From the NCBI GenBank assembly GCA_002245135.1, contig NGBS01000590.1:62001-126000 (forward strand): 64,000 nucleotides of DNA, read 5' to 3'. The notes beneath the pieces are model-generated. The model searched no databases, was not told the origin of the DNA, and saw nothing but the letters and a program-made list of their open reading frames with translations. Numbering within the stretch: position 1 is the first letter of the stretch; every line of letters starts with the position of its first letter. Positions 11,971 through 24,500 of the stretch are shown one piece after another. The translations under genes were made by a program, and so were the position numbers. The stretch comes from Proteromonas lacertae (lineage: Eukaryota > Sar > Bigyra > Opalinata > Proteromonadidae).

Positions 11971-13295
11971 ATGAAGTTTATTTACTTCTATATTGCATTA
12001 TTGGCAGTTGTATCATGTGATCAATGGGCTGTTATTTTAGCTGGATCCAATGATTTTTGGAACTACCGTCATCAAGCTGACGCTTGTCATTCTTATCAAC
12101 TTCATAAAGCACACGGCATTCCTGAAGATCATATCATCTTATTATCATATGATGATGTTGCTAATGATAAATTTAACCCATTTCCAGGACATTTATACAA
12201 TCAACCAGGTGAAAACCCTCCAGACGTATATGAAGGTTGTAAAGCTACTTATAGAGGTGAAAATGTAAAATCGTCAGTATATCTTGCTGTTTTGACAGGT
12301 GATGTAGATACAATTCGAAATGTAACAGGAATTAAAGACCCAGTAGTGTTAAAAAGTACAGAAGAAGATACAGTATTCTTATCATTCTTCGATCATGGTG
12401 CACCTGATGTGTTATGTTTTCCTGATATGGATGATGATTTAAAATCCAAAGATTTAATGAAAGCCTTCAGAACAATGTATAACAAGAAGATGTACAAAAA
12501 ATTGGTATTTTACGTAGAGGCTTGTTACAGTGGTAGTGTATTCACTGAATTAAGAGATACTATGAACATTTATGCAGTAACAGCTGCAAATGCTGAAGAA
12601 TCGTCCTATGGATATTATTGTAGTGAGACTGATACAGTTAAAGGAGTATTTCTTAAAACTTGTTTAGGAGATTTATTCTCAATTGTTTGGTTAGAAGATA
12701 CTGATTTAAACAAGAGAGATGAAAATTTGAAAGATCAATGGAAGATAATATTAAAAGGAACAGATATGAGTCATCCTCAACAATTTGGTGATTTAAAATG
12801 GTTGAATGAATCAATTTGGGATTTTATTGGAAATGGAAATAATAGCAATCGAAAATCATTAAGAGGTGAAGTAAGAAATCCCAGAATAAAATCCTATTCA
12901 AGAGCTGTAAAAAGTCAAGATGTTTATATGACATTCTTAAAGAATAAATTAACTGAAAGTAAAAATGAAAAGAGAGAAGTAAATTTTTATCAATGTTTAA
13001 TGAAGAAGAAAATTATCGTCGAGTAACTGATAATCGATTTAATTTATTGGTGAATAAAGTAACAGGAGGAAATGAGAGAATGAAATCTAAAATATTGAAT
13101 AGTGGTCCATCTTATTCTGCTAATAAAGAATGTTATTATGAGTTGATTGAAGCTCGAAAGAATTACTGTGGTAAAACTCGTGAATATACTTTAAAATATT
13201 ATCCTGTGTTAATGAATTTATGTGACTTCAGTGATGGGAAGAGTTCTTCAATAATAGATTCAATGAAAGAAGTTTGTAGAAGTTTACCATATTAA
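11971..13295 (+). CDS. LGMN: legumain (asparaginyl endopeptidase, C13), tandem copy 1, one frame slip
   Basis: This is a peptidase family C13 cysteine protease of the lysosomal or secreted type, which cleaves after Asn. A signal peptide (MKFIYFYIALLAVVSC) precedes the protease domain DQWAVILAGSNDFWNYRHQA. The catalytic dyad is intact: His in SFFDHGAPD and Cys in VEACYSGS. The frame slips near 12968-12971, where this copy has AAAA and the other two have AAAAA. After the slip the C-terminal prodomain continues normally to the shared stop at 13293-13295. The 5' half differs from copies 2 and 3 (for example GAPDVLCFPDMDDD against GGPDIICFPSYDDD), whereas from about 12690 onward it is almost base-identical to them. 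No introns are seen. It is either a recently damaged gene or an intact one with a sequencing slip. Confidence 0.85.
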
Positions 13296-13556
13296 ATAAT
13301 TGTAAGAATAAGATATTGTAATTTATATTTGAGATTTTGTTTACTTTTAAAAATTATATCATTTAAGTGTTCCATGCTTTCTCATATTCATAATTTTTTA
13401 ATCAACCTGAAATGGGGGGTGACTTCAATAAAAAATTACAAAATATAATTATTTATATCAAATATCGTATTGTTTCTTCATTAAACCAGCTCTACGAAGA
13501 GAGTGTGTCATTTTTTCATTCAAGCTTTTAAGTAGGTTTGTGTCTCGTTTTTTTAA

Positions 13557-14881
13557 ATGAAGGTTATCTTCTTGTTTATTGCTGTTCTAGCCATCGCATC
13601 ATGTGATCAATGGGCTGTTATTTTAGCTGGATCTAATGACTATTGGAACTACCGTCATCAAGCTGACGCTTGTCATGCTTATCAACTTCATAAAGCACAC
13701 GGCATTCCTGAAGATCATATCATCTTATTATCATATGATGATGTTGCTAATGATGAATATAACCCATTCAAAGGTCATTTATACAATCAACCAGGTGAAA
13801 ACCCTCCAGACGTATATGAAGGTTGCAAAGCCACATATAAAGGCAAATATGTAACAAGCACTGTTTATAAAGCTGTTTTGACAGGTGATGTAGATACAAT
13901 TCGAAATGTAACAGGAATTAAAAACCCAGTAGTATTAAAAAGTACAAAAGAAGATACAGTATTTTTATCATTCTTCGATCATGGTGGTCCAGATATTATT
14001 TGCTTCCCAAGTTATGATGATGATTTAAATCCAAAGATTTAATGAATGTTTTCAGAAAAATGCAAAAAAATAAAATGTACAAGAAATTGGTATATTATAT
14101 GGAAGCTTGTTATAGTGGAAGTATGTTTGTAGAAATGCGAGATAATATGAACATTTATGCAGTAACGGCTGCAAATGCTGAAGAATCATCTTGGGGATAT
14201 TACTGTGATGCTACTGATACAGTAAAAGGTAAAAATCTTGGTACTTGTTTAGGAGATTTATTCTCAATTGTTTGGTTAGAAGATACTGATTTAAACAAGA
14301 AAGATGAAAATTTGAAAGATCAATGGAAGATAATATTGAAAGGAACAAATTTGAGTCATCCTCAACAATTTGGTGATTTAAAATGGTTGAATGAATCAAT
14401 TTGGGATTTTATTGGAAATGGAAATAATAGCAATCGAAAATCATTAAGAGGTGAAGTAAGAAATCCCAGAATAAAATCCTATTCAAGAGCTGTAAAAAGT
14501 CAAGATGTTTATATGACATTCTTAAAGAATAAATTAACTGAAAGTAAAAATGAAAAAGAGAGAAGTAAATTTTTATCAATGTTTAATGAAGAAGAAAATT
14601 ATCGTCGAGTAACTGATAATCGATTTAATTTATTGGTGAATAAAGTAACAGGAGGAAATGAGAGAATGAAATCTAAAATATTGAATAGTGGTCCATCTTA
14701 TTCTGCTAATAAAGAATGTTATTATGAGTTGATTGAAGCTCGAAAGAATTACTGTGGTAAAACTCGTGAATATACTTTAAAATATTATCCTGTGTTAATG
14801 AATTTATGTGACTTCAGTGATGGGAAGAGTTCTTCAATAATAGATTCAATGAAAGAAGTTTGTAGAAGTTTACCATATTAA
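13557..14881 (+). CDS. LGMN: legumain, tandem copy 2, one frame slip
   Basis: This copy is practically identical to copy 3 at nucleotide level, including 5' and 3' flanks. It has the signal peptide MKVIFLFIAVLAIASC, catalytic His142 (FFDHGGPD) and Cys185 (MEACYSGS), and the Cys-containing C-terminal prodomain ending CDFSDGKSSS...VCRSLPY. The frame slips at about 14027-14029, where AAA stands in place of the AAAA found in both sister copies. The slip falls between the two catalytic residues, so as written the protein would be 161 aa and inactive. The downstream frame is otherwise perfectly preserved, which argues that the slip is very recent or an assembly error. The start codon was chosen by its match to copy 3 and the signal peptide. 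Confidence 0.85.
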
Positions 14882-15142
14882 ATAATTGTAAGAATAAGAT
14901 ATTGTAATTTATATTTGAGATTTTGTTTACTTTTAAAAATTATATCATTTAAGTGTTCCATGCTTTCTCATATTCATAATTTTTTAATCAACCTGAAATG
15001 GGGGGTGACTTCAATAAAAAATTACAAAATATAATTATTTATATCAAATATCGTATTGTTTCTTCATTAAACCAGCTCTACGAAGAGAGTGTGTCATTTT
15101 TTCATTCAAGCTTTTAAGTAGGTTTGTGTCTCGTTTTTTTAA

Positions 15143-16468
15143 ATGAAGGTTATCTTCTTGTTTATTGCTGTTCTAGCCATCGCATCATGTGATCAATGGG
15201 CTGTTATTTTAGCTGGATCTAATGACTATTGGAACTACCGTCATCAAGCTGACGCTTGTCATGCTTATCAACTTCATAAAGCACACGGCATTCCTGAAGA
15301 TCATATCATCTTATTATCATATGATGATGTTGCTAATGATGAATATAACCCATTCAAAGGTCATTTATACAATCAACCAGGTGAAAACCCTCCAGACGTA
15401 TATGAAGGTTGCAAAGCCACATATAAAGGCAAATATGTAACAAGCACTGTTTATAAAGCTGTTTTGACAGGTGATGTAGATACAATTCGAAATGTAACAG
15501 GAATTAAAAACCCAGTAGTATTAAAAAGTACAAAAGAAGATACAGTATTTTTATCATTCTTCGATCATGGTGGTCCAGATATTATTTGCTTCCCAAGTTA
15601 TGATGATGATTTAAAATCCAAAGATTTAATGAATGTTTTCAGAAAAATGCAAAAAAATAAAATGTACAAGAAATTGGTATATTATATGGAAGCTTGTTAT
15701 AGTGGAAGTATGTTTGTAGAAATGCGAGATAATATGAACATTTATGCAGTAACGGCTGCAAATGCTGAAGAATCATCTTGGGGATATTACTGTGATGCTA
15801 CTGATACAGTAAAAGGTAAAAATCTTGGTACTTGTTTAGGAGATTTATTCTCAATTGTTTGGTTAGAAGATACTGATTTAAACAAGAAAGATGAAAATTT
15901 GAAAGATCAATGGAAGATAATATTGAAAGGAACAAATTTGAGTCATCCTCAACAATTTGGTGATTTAAAATGGTTGAATGAATCAATTTGGGATTTTATT
16001 GGAAATGGAAATAATAGCAATCGAAAATCATTAAGAGGTGAAGTAAGAAATCCCAGAATAAAATCCTATTCAAGAGCTGTAAAAAGTCAAGATGTTTATA
16101 TGACATTCTTAAAGAATAAATTAACTGAAAGTAAAAATGAAAAAGAGAGAAGTAAATTTTTATCAATGTTTAATGAAGAAGAAAATTATCGTCGAGTAAC
16201 TGATAATCGATTTAATTTATTGGTGAATAAAGTAACAGGAGGAAATGAGAGAATGAAATCTAAAATATTGAATAGTGGTCCATCTTATTCTGCTAATAAA
16301 GAATGTTATTATGAGTTGATTGAAGCTCGAAAGAATTACTGTGGTAAAACTCGTGAATATACTTTAAAATATTATCCTGTGTTAATGAATTTATGTGACT
16401 TCAGTGATGGGAAGAGTTCTTCAATAATAGATTCAATGAAAGAAGTTTGTAGAAGTTTACCCTATTAA
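15143..16468 (+). CDS. LGMN: legumain (asparaginyl endopeptidase), tandem copy 3, intact
   Basis: This is the only copy with an uninterrupted frame: 441 aa, close to the usual legumain preproprotein length. The signal peptide covers residues 1-16. The protease domain runs from residue 17 to about 290, with the dyad His142 in FFDHGGPD and Cys185 in EACYSGSM. The AANAEESS stretch and the acidic S1-pocket region resemble other C13 enzymes. A hydrophilic linker (NNSNRKSLRGEVRNPR) follows, probably where the activation peptide is cut. The C-terminal all-helical prodomain carries conserved Cys residues (NKECYYELIEARKNYCGK). Legumains are synthesised as zymogens and activate at acid pH in lysosome-like compartments; secreted forms are known in parasitic protists. 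The gene has no introns. Its 3' flank differs from those of copies 1 and 2 and marks the end of the array. Confidence 0.93.
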   Translation: MKVIFLFIAVLAIASCDQWAVILAGSNDYWNYRHQADACHAYQLHKAHGIPEDHIILLSYDDVANDEYNPFKGHLYNQPGENPPDVYEGCKATYKGKYVTSTVYKAVLTGDVDTIRNVTGIKNPVVLKSTKEDTVFLSFFDHGGPDIICFPSYDDDLKSKDLMNVFRKMQKNKMYKKLVYYMEACYSGSMFVEMRDNMNIYAVTAANAEESSWGYYCDATDTVKGKNLGTCLGDLFSIVWLEDTDLNKKDENLKDQWKIILKGTNLSHPQQFGDLKWLNESIWDFIGNGNNSNRKSLRGEVRNPRIKSYSRAVKSQDVYMTFLKNKLTESKNEKERSKFLSMFNEEENYRRVTDNRFNLLVNKVTGGNERMKSKILNSGPSYSANKECYYELIEARKNYCGKTREYTLKYYPVLMNLCDFSDGKSSSIIDSMKEVCRSLPY

Positions 16469-16630
16469 ATTGTGAAGATATAAGATGAATGTACTAAATT
16501 TCATCTTAAAATTTGTATTTTGTGGGTTTAAAATTATTATATATCAAATTCACTATGTCATATAATCTATATAAGATTAAAAAAGAAAGATATAAAATAA
16601 TGAAACGACTATATTTTCATAAACAGAAAA

Positions 16631-17794
16631 ATGAATAATTTTGCATATAGCATGCTATCTCCAGTATTACCATCCAATTATGTAGTATTTTTATCAATTT
16701 ATTTATGTTAGATCAAGAGAAGAGTAGAAAAGAATATTAATGAAGTTGATTTGGTAATACAACAGCTGGATCTTATTGAGATGTTTAAAATAATAAATCT
16801 AACTAAAAGAAAAGAAAAGAAAGTAATGAAATTTTTAGATCACCACTCATTTTTATCAGATTGTAATTTGTCATATGTCTATCCTTCTAAAACATTTCAG
16901 TTGTATAATAATAGTGAATATATAATGATATCACGAAAATATTATGATAATGATTTGGAGTACTTAATAAAGACAAATTCAGTTGGAAATGATAGTATAA
17001 GAGGAATAGTTAGTGCACTATGCAATAATGTAATTATATTGTGTGAATATGACATAGATATTGGTAATCTGAAGAGTTCTAATGTTGTATTTGATGAAGA
17101 TAATGATATAAAGCTATGTGATTTGCTCATAAATGCTTTAAGAAAAGATGAAGATTTGAGAATATATGATATCTGCTTTAAGTCTCCAGAAAAATTGAAT
17201 GGATATGAATGTAATGAGAGAAGTGTAATTTGGTTAATTGGTTGTATATTATATGAAATAATTTGTAAGATATTATATCGAATAATAATATTACTTTTAA
17301 AGGATTTAAAGAATTAACAGACTCTTTGTCAGAAAATGTAGAATATATATCAATATATAATAATCCAATTGGAGATGAAGGAATAGAGTTGGTATGTGAA
17401 TATTTAGATAAATATATTTTTGGAGATTCATTAAATTTTTCAAGTATTTTATTAATGTAAAGTATTATATACTTCAATAGATGTAGGGATGAATGAAAAA
17501 GGGTTGAATATATTATTAAATAAATTAGATAGCTATAAAACATTAATGTATTTATTTTTATCAGGAAATGAATTAGATGAAAGAGAATTGAGATTAATGA
17601 AAGAAAAGAAAGAAGTATTTGAAGATTTAGATATGTTATCAATAACAGTGATAAAAAACATAGATAAATCAGAATTAGAATCTTTTTTACTTGCATTCTA
17701 TTTTATTAGAAGAATAGATTTGGATGGCTTAAACGAAGATGATAATGTATTTGATTCTACAATATTCTCCAATGTTTACAAAGCATCTATATAA
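16631..17794 (+). CDS. pseudokinase-like protein with leucine-rich-repeat tail (copy 1)
   Basis: Four exons (16631-16663, 16712-17243, 17270-17443, 17481-17794) add to 1,053 nt, giving 350 aa. The introns are 48, 26 and 37 nt. The first two thirds resemble the C-lobe of a protein kinase: IDIGNLKSSNVVFDEDNDIK takes the place of the HRDLKxxN loop, CDL stands for DFG, and FKSPEKLNGYECNERSVIW resembles the APE region. The catalytic Asp and the DFG Asp-Phe-Gly are not conserved and no glycine loop is seen, so it is almost surely inactive. After the second intron come ribonuclease-inhibitor-type leucine-rich repeats (VEYISIYNNPIGDEGIELV, then LNFSNVGMNEKGLNILL). Such proteins are usually binding scaffolds. 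A damaged paralogue lies at 46848-47649. The N-terminal exon is the least certain part. Confidence 0.65.
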
Positions 17795-17888
17795 ATTTCT
17801 ATTCTTAATAATTAATTCAAAAATATAAATTCCAATAATTAAAACCAAATAACATTAAATATATATTTACATTATTAATTATTTTTAT

Positions 17889-20800
17889 TTATAATGGAGC
17901 TTTCATATATGGAGATGGTGATGTGTGTATTGTATTTGAACGTTTATTTGGACTAACAGATTCATTTAATAATGAATTTAAAGTAGTATCAAATGAAGTA
18001 TTGTTATGTGTTGTTGTTGCTTGATTATACAATCCATTCTATTAAATAAATATATATATTCATACACCAGAATTCAATGAATTAGAATATTGCTGCTTCT
18101 TTAATTCTACTTTCATTCTATATAATTCTTTTTCATAATTCTCTTTCACCTTTTCAATTTCTTTGTTATGATTTCTTTCTTTTTCTTTGAGTATTTGCAT
18201 TTCAGATATTTTATTACTTAATGATTGCTGTAATTCCATATTTTCACTTTCTAAACTACTTAATTCTCCAGTTTGTTTTATCAAATCTTTTACTTTAGCA
18301 TCAAGTATCATCTTTTCATTTTCTAACTGTTTTGATTCATTTTCTAATTGATTAATTTTTAATTCATATTCTTCTTGAATTTTATTTATTTCTTCTTGAC
18401 TGATTGCCTCATATTTTCTTTTTTCATTTATTTTTGTTGCATTTATTTCTGCTTCTTTCAATGCTGATGCTGAAGCTTCCCAATCTTCTTTACATTTTAT
18501 TAATTTCATTTCATATTCACTCTTCATTCTTTCCAATGAATCGTTATAAAATGATCTTAATAAATTCTCTTTTTCCAATACTTTTTCATTCATTTGTTGA
18601 TCAAGTGTTCTCTTTTGTAACTCTAATTCCTGTTCATACTTTAATTCCATATTTAATAACTTCTTGTCATATTCATTTTTATATGAATTTTCTATATTTT
18701 CTAGCAATAAATTGTGATTCTTTTCTGTTATTGCTAATTTGTCATTATAATAATTATCTATTGCAGATATGAGTAGATTTGATTGTTGTTCATTATTCTG
18801 AATTCTCAAGTTGTTATTATACTCTTCTTGACATTCTTTTAATACTTCAATCAATTCACTATTCTTCAATTTCAATTTGTTATATTTTGCTCCCCATTCC
18901 ATATTCATTTGTTCTTTCACATTCTCTATTGTATCATTCACATACTTTGCATATTCTTTTTCTTTCTTCTTCAATTGGTTCTTTACTCCTCTTTGAACCA
19001 TTCCTTTTATCATTTTTTGTAAATATTCTGATTTTCCAGAGAATATATCTATTAATTCATCTAATTTACTATTGTACAATTGATCCATTATGTCATTGGT
19101 AGTTGAATCTCCAGAAATTACATTTTGTGACTTCATTTGTGATATTAAAGTCTGAATCTTATCTTGAGCTATCTGTTCATATGTTTTCACAGTTTCTTCT
19201 TTTGTCTATTCATTATAAAAATATATTAACAATAATATAATAAAATATACATTTTTTATTCCTTCTCTATATTCTTTAATAAATCTACCTTTCATTTCAC
19301 TTATTTGTGATTCATATTCTCTTCTTAATGATTCTATTTCTCTTTCGTATTTATCATTCAATTTTTCTTCTTTTTCTTTGATTATTGAAGAAGTATCTTG
19401 TTTCAAATTGTGTTTTGTTTGCTCAATTTCTTTTTTATGTTTATTATTCAATTCGATTATTTCTTTTTCATATTTTTCTGTTAATTCTGATTGTTGTTCT
19501 TCGATTTGTTCTTTATAATTGTCGATTTCTTTTTGAAGGTTTTGCAGTTCCATTTTTTGGTCCTTTTCTATCTTTTCTATTTCATCTTCATATTTCTGTT
19601 TTAATTGGTTGATTTGTGTCTTGGATCTTTTCATATATTCATCTTCTAACTCTTGTTTGATCATTTCTATTTCTTTGTTATGTTTCTTTATTAAATCATT
19701 CTTTATTGTATCAATTTTAGTAGAAAGTGAAATGTCTTTATTCTTTAGTTCTTTAATATATGTTTCTAATTCTTCTCTTGATTCTTCTAATTCTTCATTA
19801 TGCCTTTTATTTAACTCTTTTATTTCATCTGAATATTTGTTAGTTAATGTTTCATTCAAATCGTTAAGTTTGTTTCTACTTTCTTTTTCCATTTCTGACT
19901 TTACTGATAATATTTCCTTCTGATGAGAATCTTCTATTGCTTTCTTTTCATCTTCATATTTCTTTCTTATTAATATTTCTTTAGCTTTTAAATCATTATT
20001 ATAATTGGTAGTTAAATCTTTTTTGATGTATTTTATCTCATCATCTTGTTTCTGCTGCAATTCCATTAACTCATTTTCATATTTTGATTTTATTTCTTGA
20101 ACTTCTGTCTCTAAATTACTATGATATTCATTCTTTACTTCTAATGAAATAATAATAATCAATAATAATTAATAATATACTATCAACAGCTTTTTCTATC
20201 TGTTTCTTATGTTCTTCGTTGATTTTATTAATCAACATTTGGTTCTTATCATTCAAATTCTTTATTTGATGTTGATAATAAACATCTTTATCATTAATTG
20301 TATCTTGAATTACTCTTTCATACTGTTGTTGTTGATTGTTCAATTTTTCATCACTTAATCTCATCATATCTTGCAATTTAGTTGATAAATCTTTGTTCTG
20401 TTGAGATATTGTATCAATCTTTGTTTGTAATCTTTGAGTATTTACTGTATAATCCTGTTGTTTTTGTGTATTCTGTAACATCTCCTGTTGTAATGATTGT
20501 TGTGTATTTGACAGTTCTTGTTTTAATGATTCTATAATATCACCATACTTTGAGACTAATTCAGTTTCTTGAGTTTGAAGCGATGATGTATACTTTTGTT
20601 CCCATTCTATATTCAAATTATCAATAAATATAATATAATATTATATATATATATATATATATACCTTTATTCAGTTGATCCAATTGTCTATTATAATCAT
20701 TAGTCATTCTCTTCTTTTCATCTTCTGATTTAGTTGTTAATCTTTCTTCTAAATCTTTCATATTCTTCTTATGTTTCGTTTCATAATCTTTATCTAATTG

Positions 20801-21551
20801 ACTCATTTGATTGTGATAATTATCTTCTAATAATTTCTTTTCACTTTCAAATTTGGATTTCAGTGAATCTTCTCGAAGTTTTGATTTTGTTTTTTCTGAT
20901 TCTAAAGTTGTATTTAATCTGTCAATTTCACTTTTGTGGTTTTGTTCCATCATCTCTATGTCATTCTCATATTTGGCTGTAATATCTGTTCTTAAGGATT
21001 CTACTTTATTTTTCATTTCAATATCCAATTCTATAATAGAAATATATATATATATATTAATAAATACGAGTTTTAGTTTGAGTAATTAATTTTGTATTTT
21101 CTTCCTTTATATTCCTCATCTCTTTATCATGTTTTGCTGCTAAATCCATTTGTATCAATTTCACTGCATTTACTTTGTCATTATTCAATTCAGTTTTGAT
21201 TTTATTTATTTCATTTGTATAATTTGTTTTCAGTGATTGGATTTCATTCTTATATTGGTTTTCCAATTGGAATTGGAGTTGTTGTAATTCATTTTCTTTC
21301 TCTCTTTCCATCTCTATCTTCATATTTGATATTTCATTTCTATGATTTTGATTCAATTGTTTCATCTCTTGATCATGTTGTTTCTTCATTGGTGACTTTA
21401 TATTATTGTTAAATTCATTTTCTATATCTATTTTTTGTTGTTCTAATTCTTTAGATTGTTGTAATTTGAGTTGATTCATTTCTGTTTCATATTGTGATTT
21501 GAGTGAAGTTTGTAATTGTTCTAATGATGTTGAATAATCACTTTCTAATTC

Positions 21552-21593
<42 letters not shown>

Positions 21594-24500
21594 TATTATA
21601 AATATTATCACATTCTTTCTTATGATCTGCAATCATTTTCTTCTTTTCATTATCATATTGAGATTTCATTCTATCAATTTCATTCCTATAAGAATCCATC
21701 TGTTTGTTAAATTCATCTGTAATTTTCTCTATTTCATTATCTTTACTATTCTGTAAATCTCTCAATTTCTCCTGCATTGTTGTTGTCAATTTCGTCTCAA
21801 TTTGTCCTTTTTCTGTCTTTAATTGATATTCATAACTGTTTTTAGTTTCTAGTATTTCATTCTTTAAGTCATTTATTGTTTTCTGTTGGTCTCTTATTGT
21901 TTGTTGTGATTGAGATTGTTGATTACTTAACTGTGTCTTTAAATCATGAATTATTGTATTATATTGTTCAGAAAGGGTGTGCTCTTTGATATGTAAATCA
22001 GATTTGGATTTTATATCACATTCTGATTGCATTTCTTTCATTTTGCGGTTGCAACTATCTTTTAATGCTTTTATTTCATTGTCATATTGTGTTTTTAATC
22101 TCATTTCTTGTGTTGATAATTGTCTATTTGTTTCTGCTTCCAGTGATAGTCGAATATCATTACATTCTTTTTGATGAGATTCATTTAAGCTTTCTAATTC
22201 TTTTTGTGATTGAAATTTTGCTTCTTGTATTGCTTTGTTCATTTGTTGATTGAATTCTACTTCCATATCTTTCTTAATTTCTGATATATCTTTCTTTTGT
22301 TTTTCTTCTAAGAGTTTTATTTCATTTTCGTGATCTTGTTGCAGTTGATTTTCTAATTTTTTCATTTTCTTGTTGTATTTTTCTTCCAATTCTATAATAA
22401 ATAATATAGGTTTGAATACCTGCTTGTTGTTGCTCAAGCTTGGTTTGATACATTTCTTTTAATTGGTTTTTATCTCGTTCAGATTGGTCTAATAGTTCTT
22501 GTTCATGCGATTTTAATTCACTTACTGACTGATCCAATATTTCTATTGTATTGAAGAATAAATATATATTTATAATTATACGATTTTTAGCTTCTTCAAG
22601 TTGTTTCGACTGTTGTATCTGTAGATTCCTTATATTATTCTCATACTGTTGTTTTAACTTGTTTTCTTGTGATTGTAACTGTCTTTTGTAATTTTCTTCT
22701 AATTCACTCCTCATTTCCTCCATATCCTTTTGATGTTGGTTAGTCATTTTCATTACATTTTCATCGTTATTTCTATTCAAACTATTTTCTTTCTGAATTA
22801 AATCTTTTTGGTATTTCTTCTCCATCTCACTCTTAATATCAGCCAAATCACTCTGTTGCTTTTTCTTTAAGTTTTCTATTTGTATTTCAAAATCATCATT
22901 CATTTGATTTTCCTTATCTTTCAATTTAGAGATTAAATCACTCTGATATTCTATATAACATATTAAAATAATTAAAATAATACTTTTATTCATTGTGTCC
23001 AACTCTAAATTATGATTTCTAACCATCTCTTGTTTATCATTATCCATTCTTTGCTTCAATTTATCAATCTCATTCTTATACAATTCTATTTGCTTATCAT
23101 ATTGTTGTTTTAACTCATTAAACTGTGATTGATTTACTTCATCTCTTTCATCATATTTCTTTGATAATTGCATTTCTAATTCATTCAATTTTTCATTCAA
23201 TTGAATATCAAATTTCTGTTTCAAATTTGCTTTTATTGTTTTGCTTTTATTCTCGTAATAATATTTCAATTTCTTTAATTCATTATTTAGATTTTCATTT
23301 CTTGATTCATAATCCATATTCTGTAAATGCCATTCTTGTTTTTCCACTTCAAATTGATTCTTTATATCTTTCAATTGGTTGTTATATTCATTTCTTAACT
23401 TTAATTCTTGAGATTTTAATTCATTGTCTAGTTTTCTTTCCCATTCTAATCATATAATAATAAAAATAATTAATGTTATATATATACTGTGATTGAGTTC
23501 AGTTTGATTATCTTTCAATCTTTCTTGATATTCATTTTCATATTTCTCTTTCAAATTACTATAAGTTTTATTCATTTTATCTATATATTTCTCTTCTATT
23601 TCACTAATTGTATTATTCAATTCTTTTTTATGATTATCTTTCAATGAATTCTGTGTAATTATTGATTCATCTTTTATTTGTTCTATTGTATCTTCATATT
23701 GAGATTTCTGCTTTAATAATTGTTGGTTTAATTGCTTTATTTGTTCATTTAAATCATTTATATTTCCTTGATAAGAATTACATACTTCTCTCTCAGTTTT
23801 TAATTCACTATTTAACTGTTGATTTTCTATTTCTAGTTGTGTGATATTGTTTTGTATTTCTTGATATTTCTCTGTTAATCGAAGATAATTCTCTTCTTGA
23901 GCTATTCAAATAACATAAAAATAAATAAATATATACTACTTTCATTATTCTGAAATTGATTTTTCAAGTTATTAATTTGTACTTTATACTCATTAATTAT
24001 CTTTTGATTCTCCAATTTTTCATTTCTTAATTCATTTAATTCACTGTTTTGTCTATTTAATAATCCTTGTAACTGCATTATTGAAGCATTTTGATTGTCT
24101 CTTTCTAGTGTAATTGTACTTAGACAATTCTCTAATTCTTTTATTTGAATGGAATAGGTAGCTTTCATTTCTCCAATTTTATTATCTTTTTCAATAATAC
24201 TTTGTGTAAAAGAAGCATTTGTATCATTTTTATCTTGTTGTAAAAGACTTAATGTGTTTTCTAGAGCTTCAATTCTACTGTTTTTAGATGATTCAAGTTG
24301 TGAAATTTCACTATTTTTGTCATTGATCATTCTCTCCAATCTTTCAAGCGTTTGGTTTGAAAGATTTCTATCATTTTCAAAGGAGTTGATTGTATTTTGT
24401 AAATCACTAATTTGATTTTCATAACTGTTTGATATTTGTGATAATTTATCATTATAATATATCTCTTGATTGAACAATTTATTCTTTAAATCTTCAATTT

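Larger units (their letters stand above)
11971..16468 (+). repeat. three-unit tandem legumain array, unit about 1,586 bp
   Basis: Successive start codons lie exactly 1,586 bp apart (11971, 13557, 15143). Units 2 and 3 are virtually identical over the whole unit. Unit 1 joins that identity only in its 3' part (from about 12690) and in the following intergenic spacer, where 13296-13556 matches 14882-15142. The pattern fits an old duplication followed by a recent unequal crossover or gene conversion. Confidence 0.85.

Noticed and set aside
18404-24253. Plus-strand ORFs over the coiled-coil gene that look like membrane proteins
   Set aside because: Reverse complement of Glu/Lys/Gln codons gives Phe/Leu/Ser strings. 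The minus-strand splice chain accounts for every base in frame.
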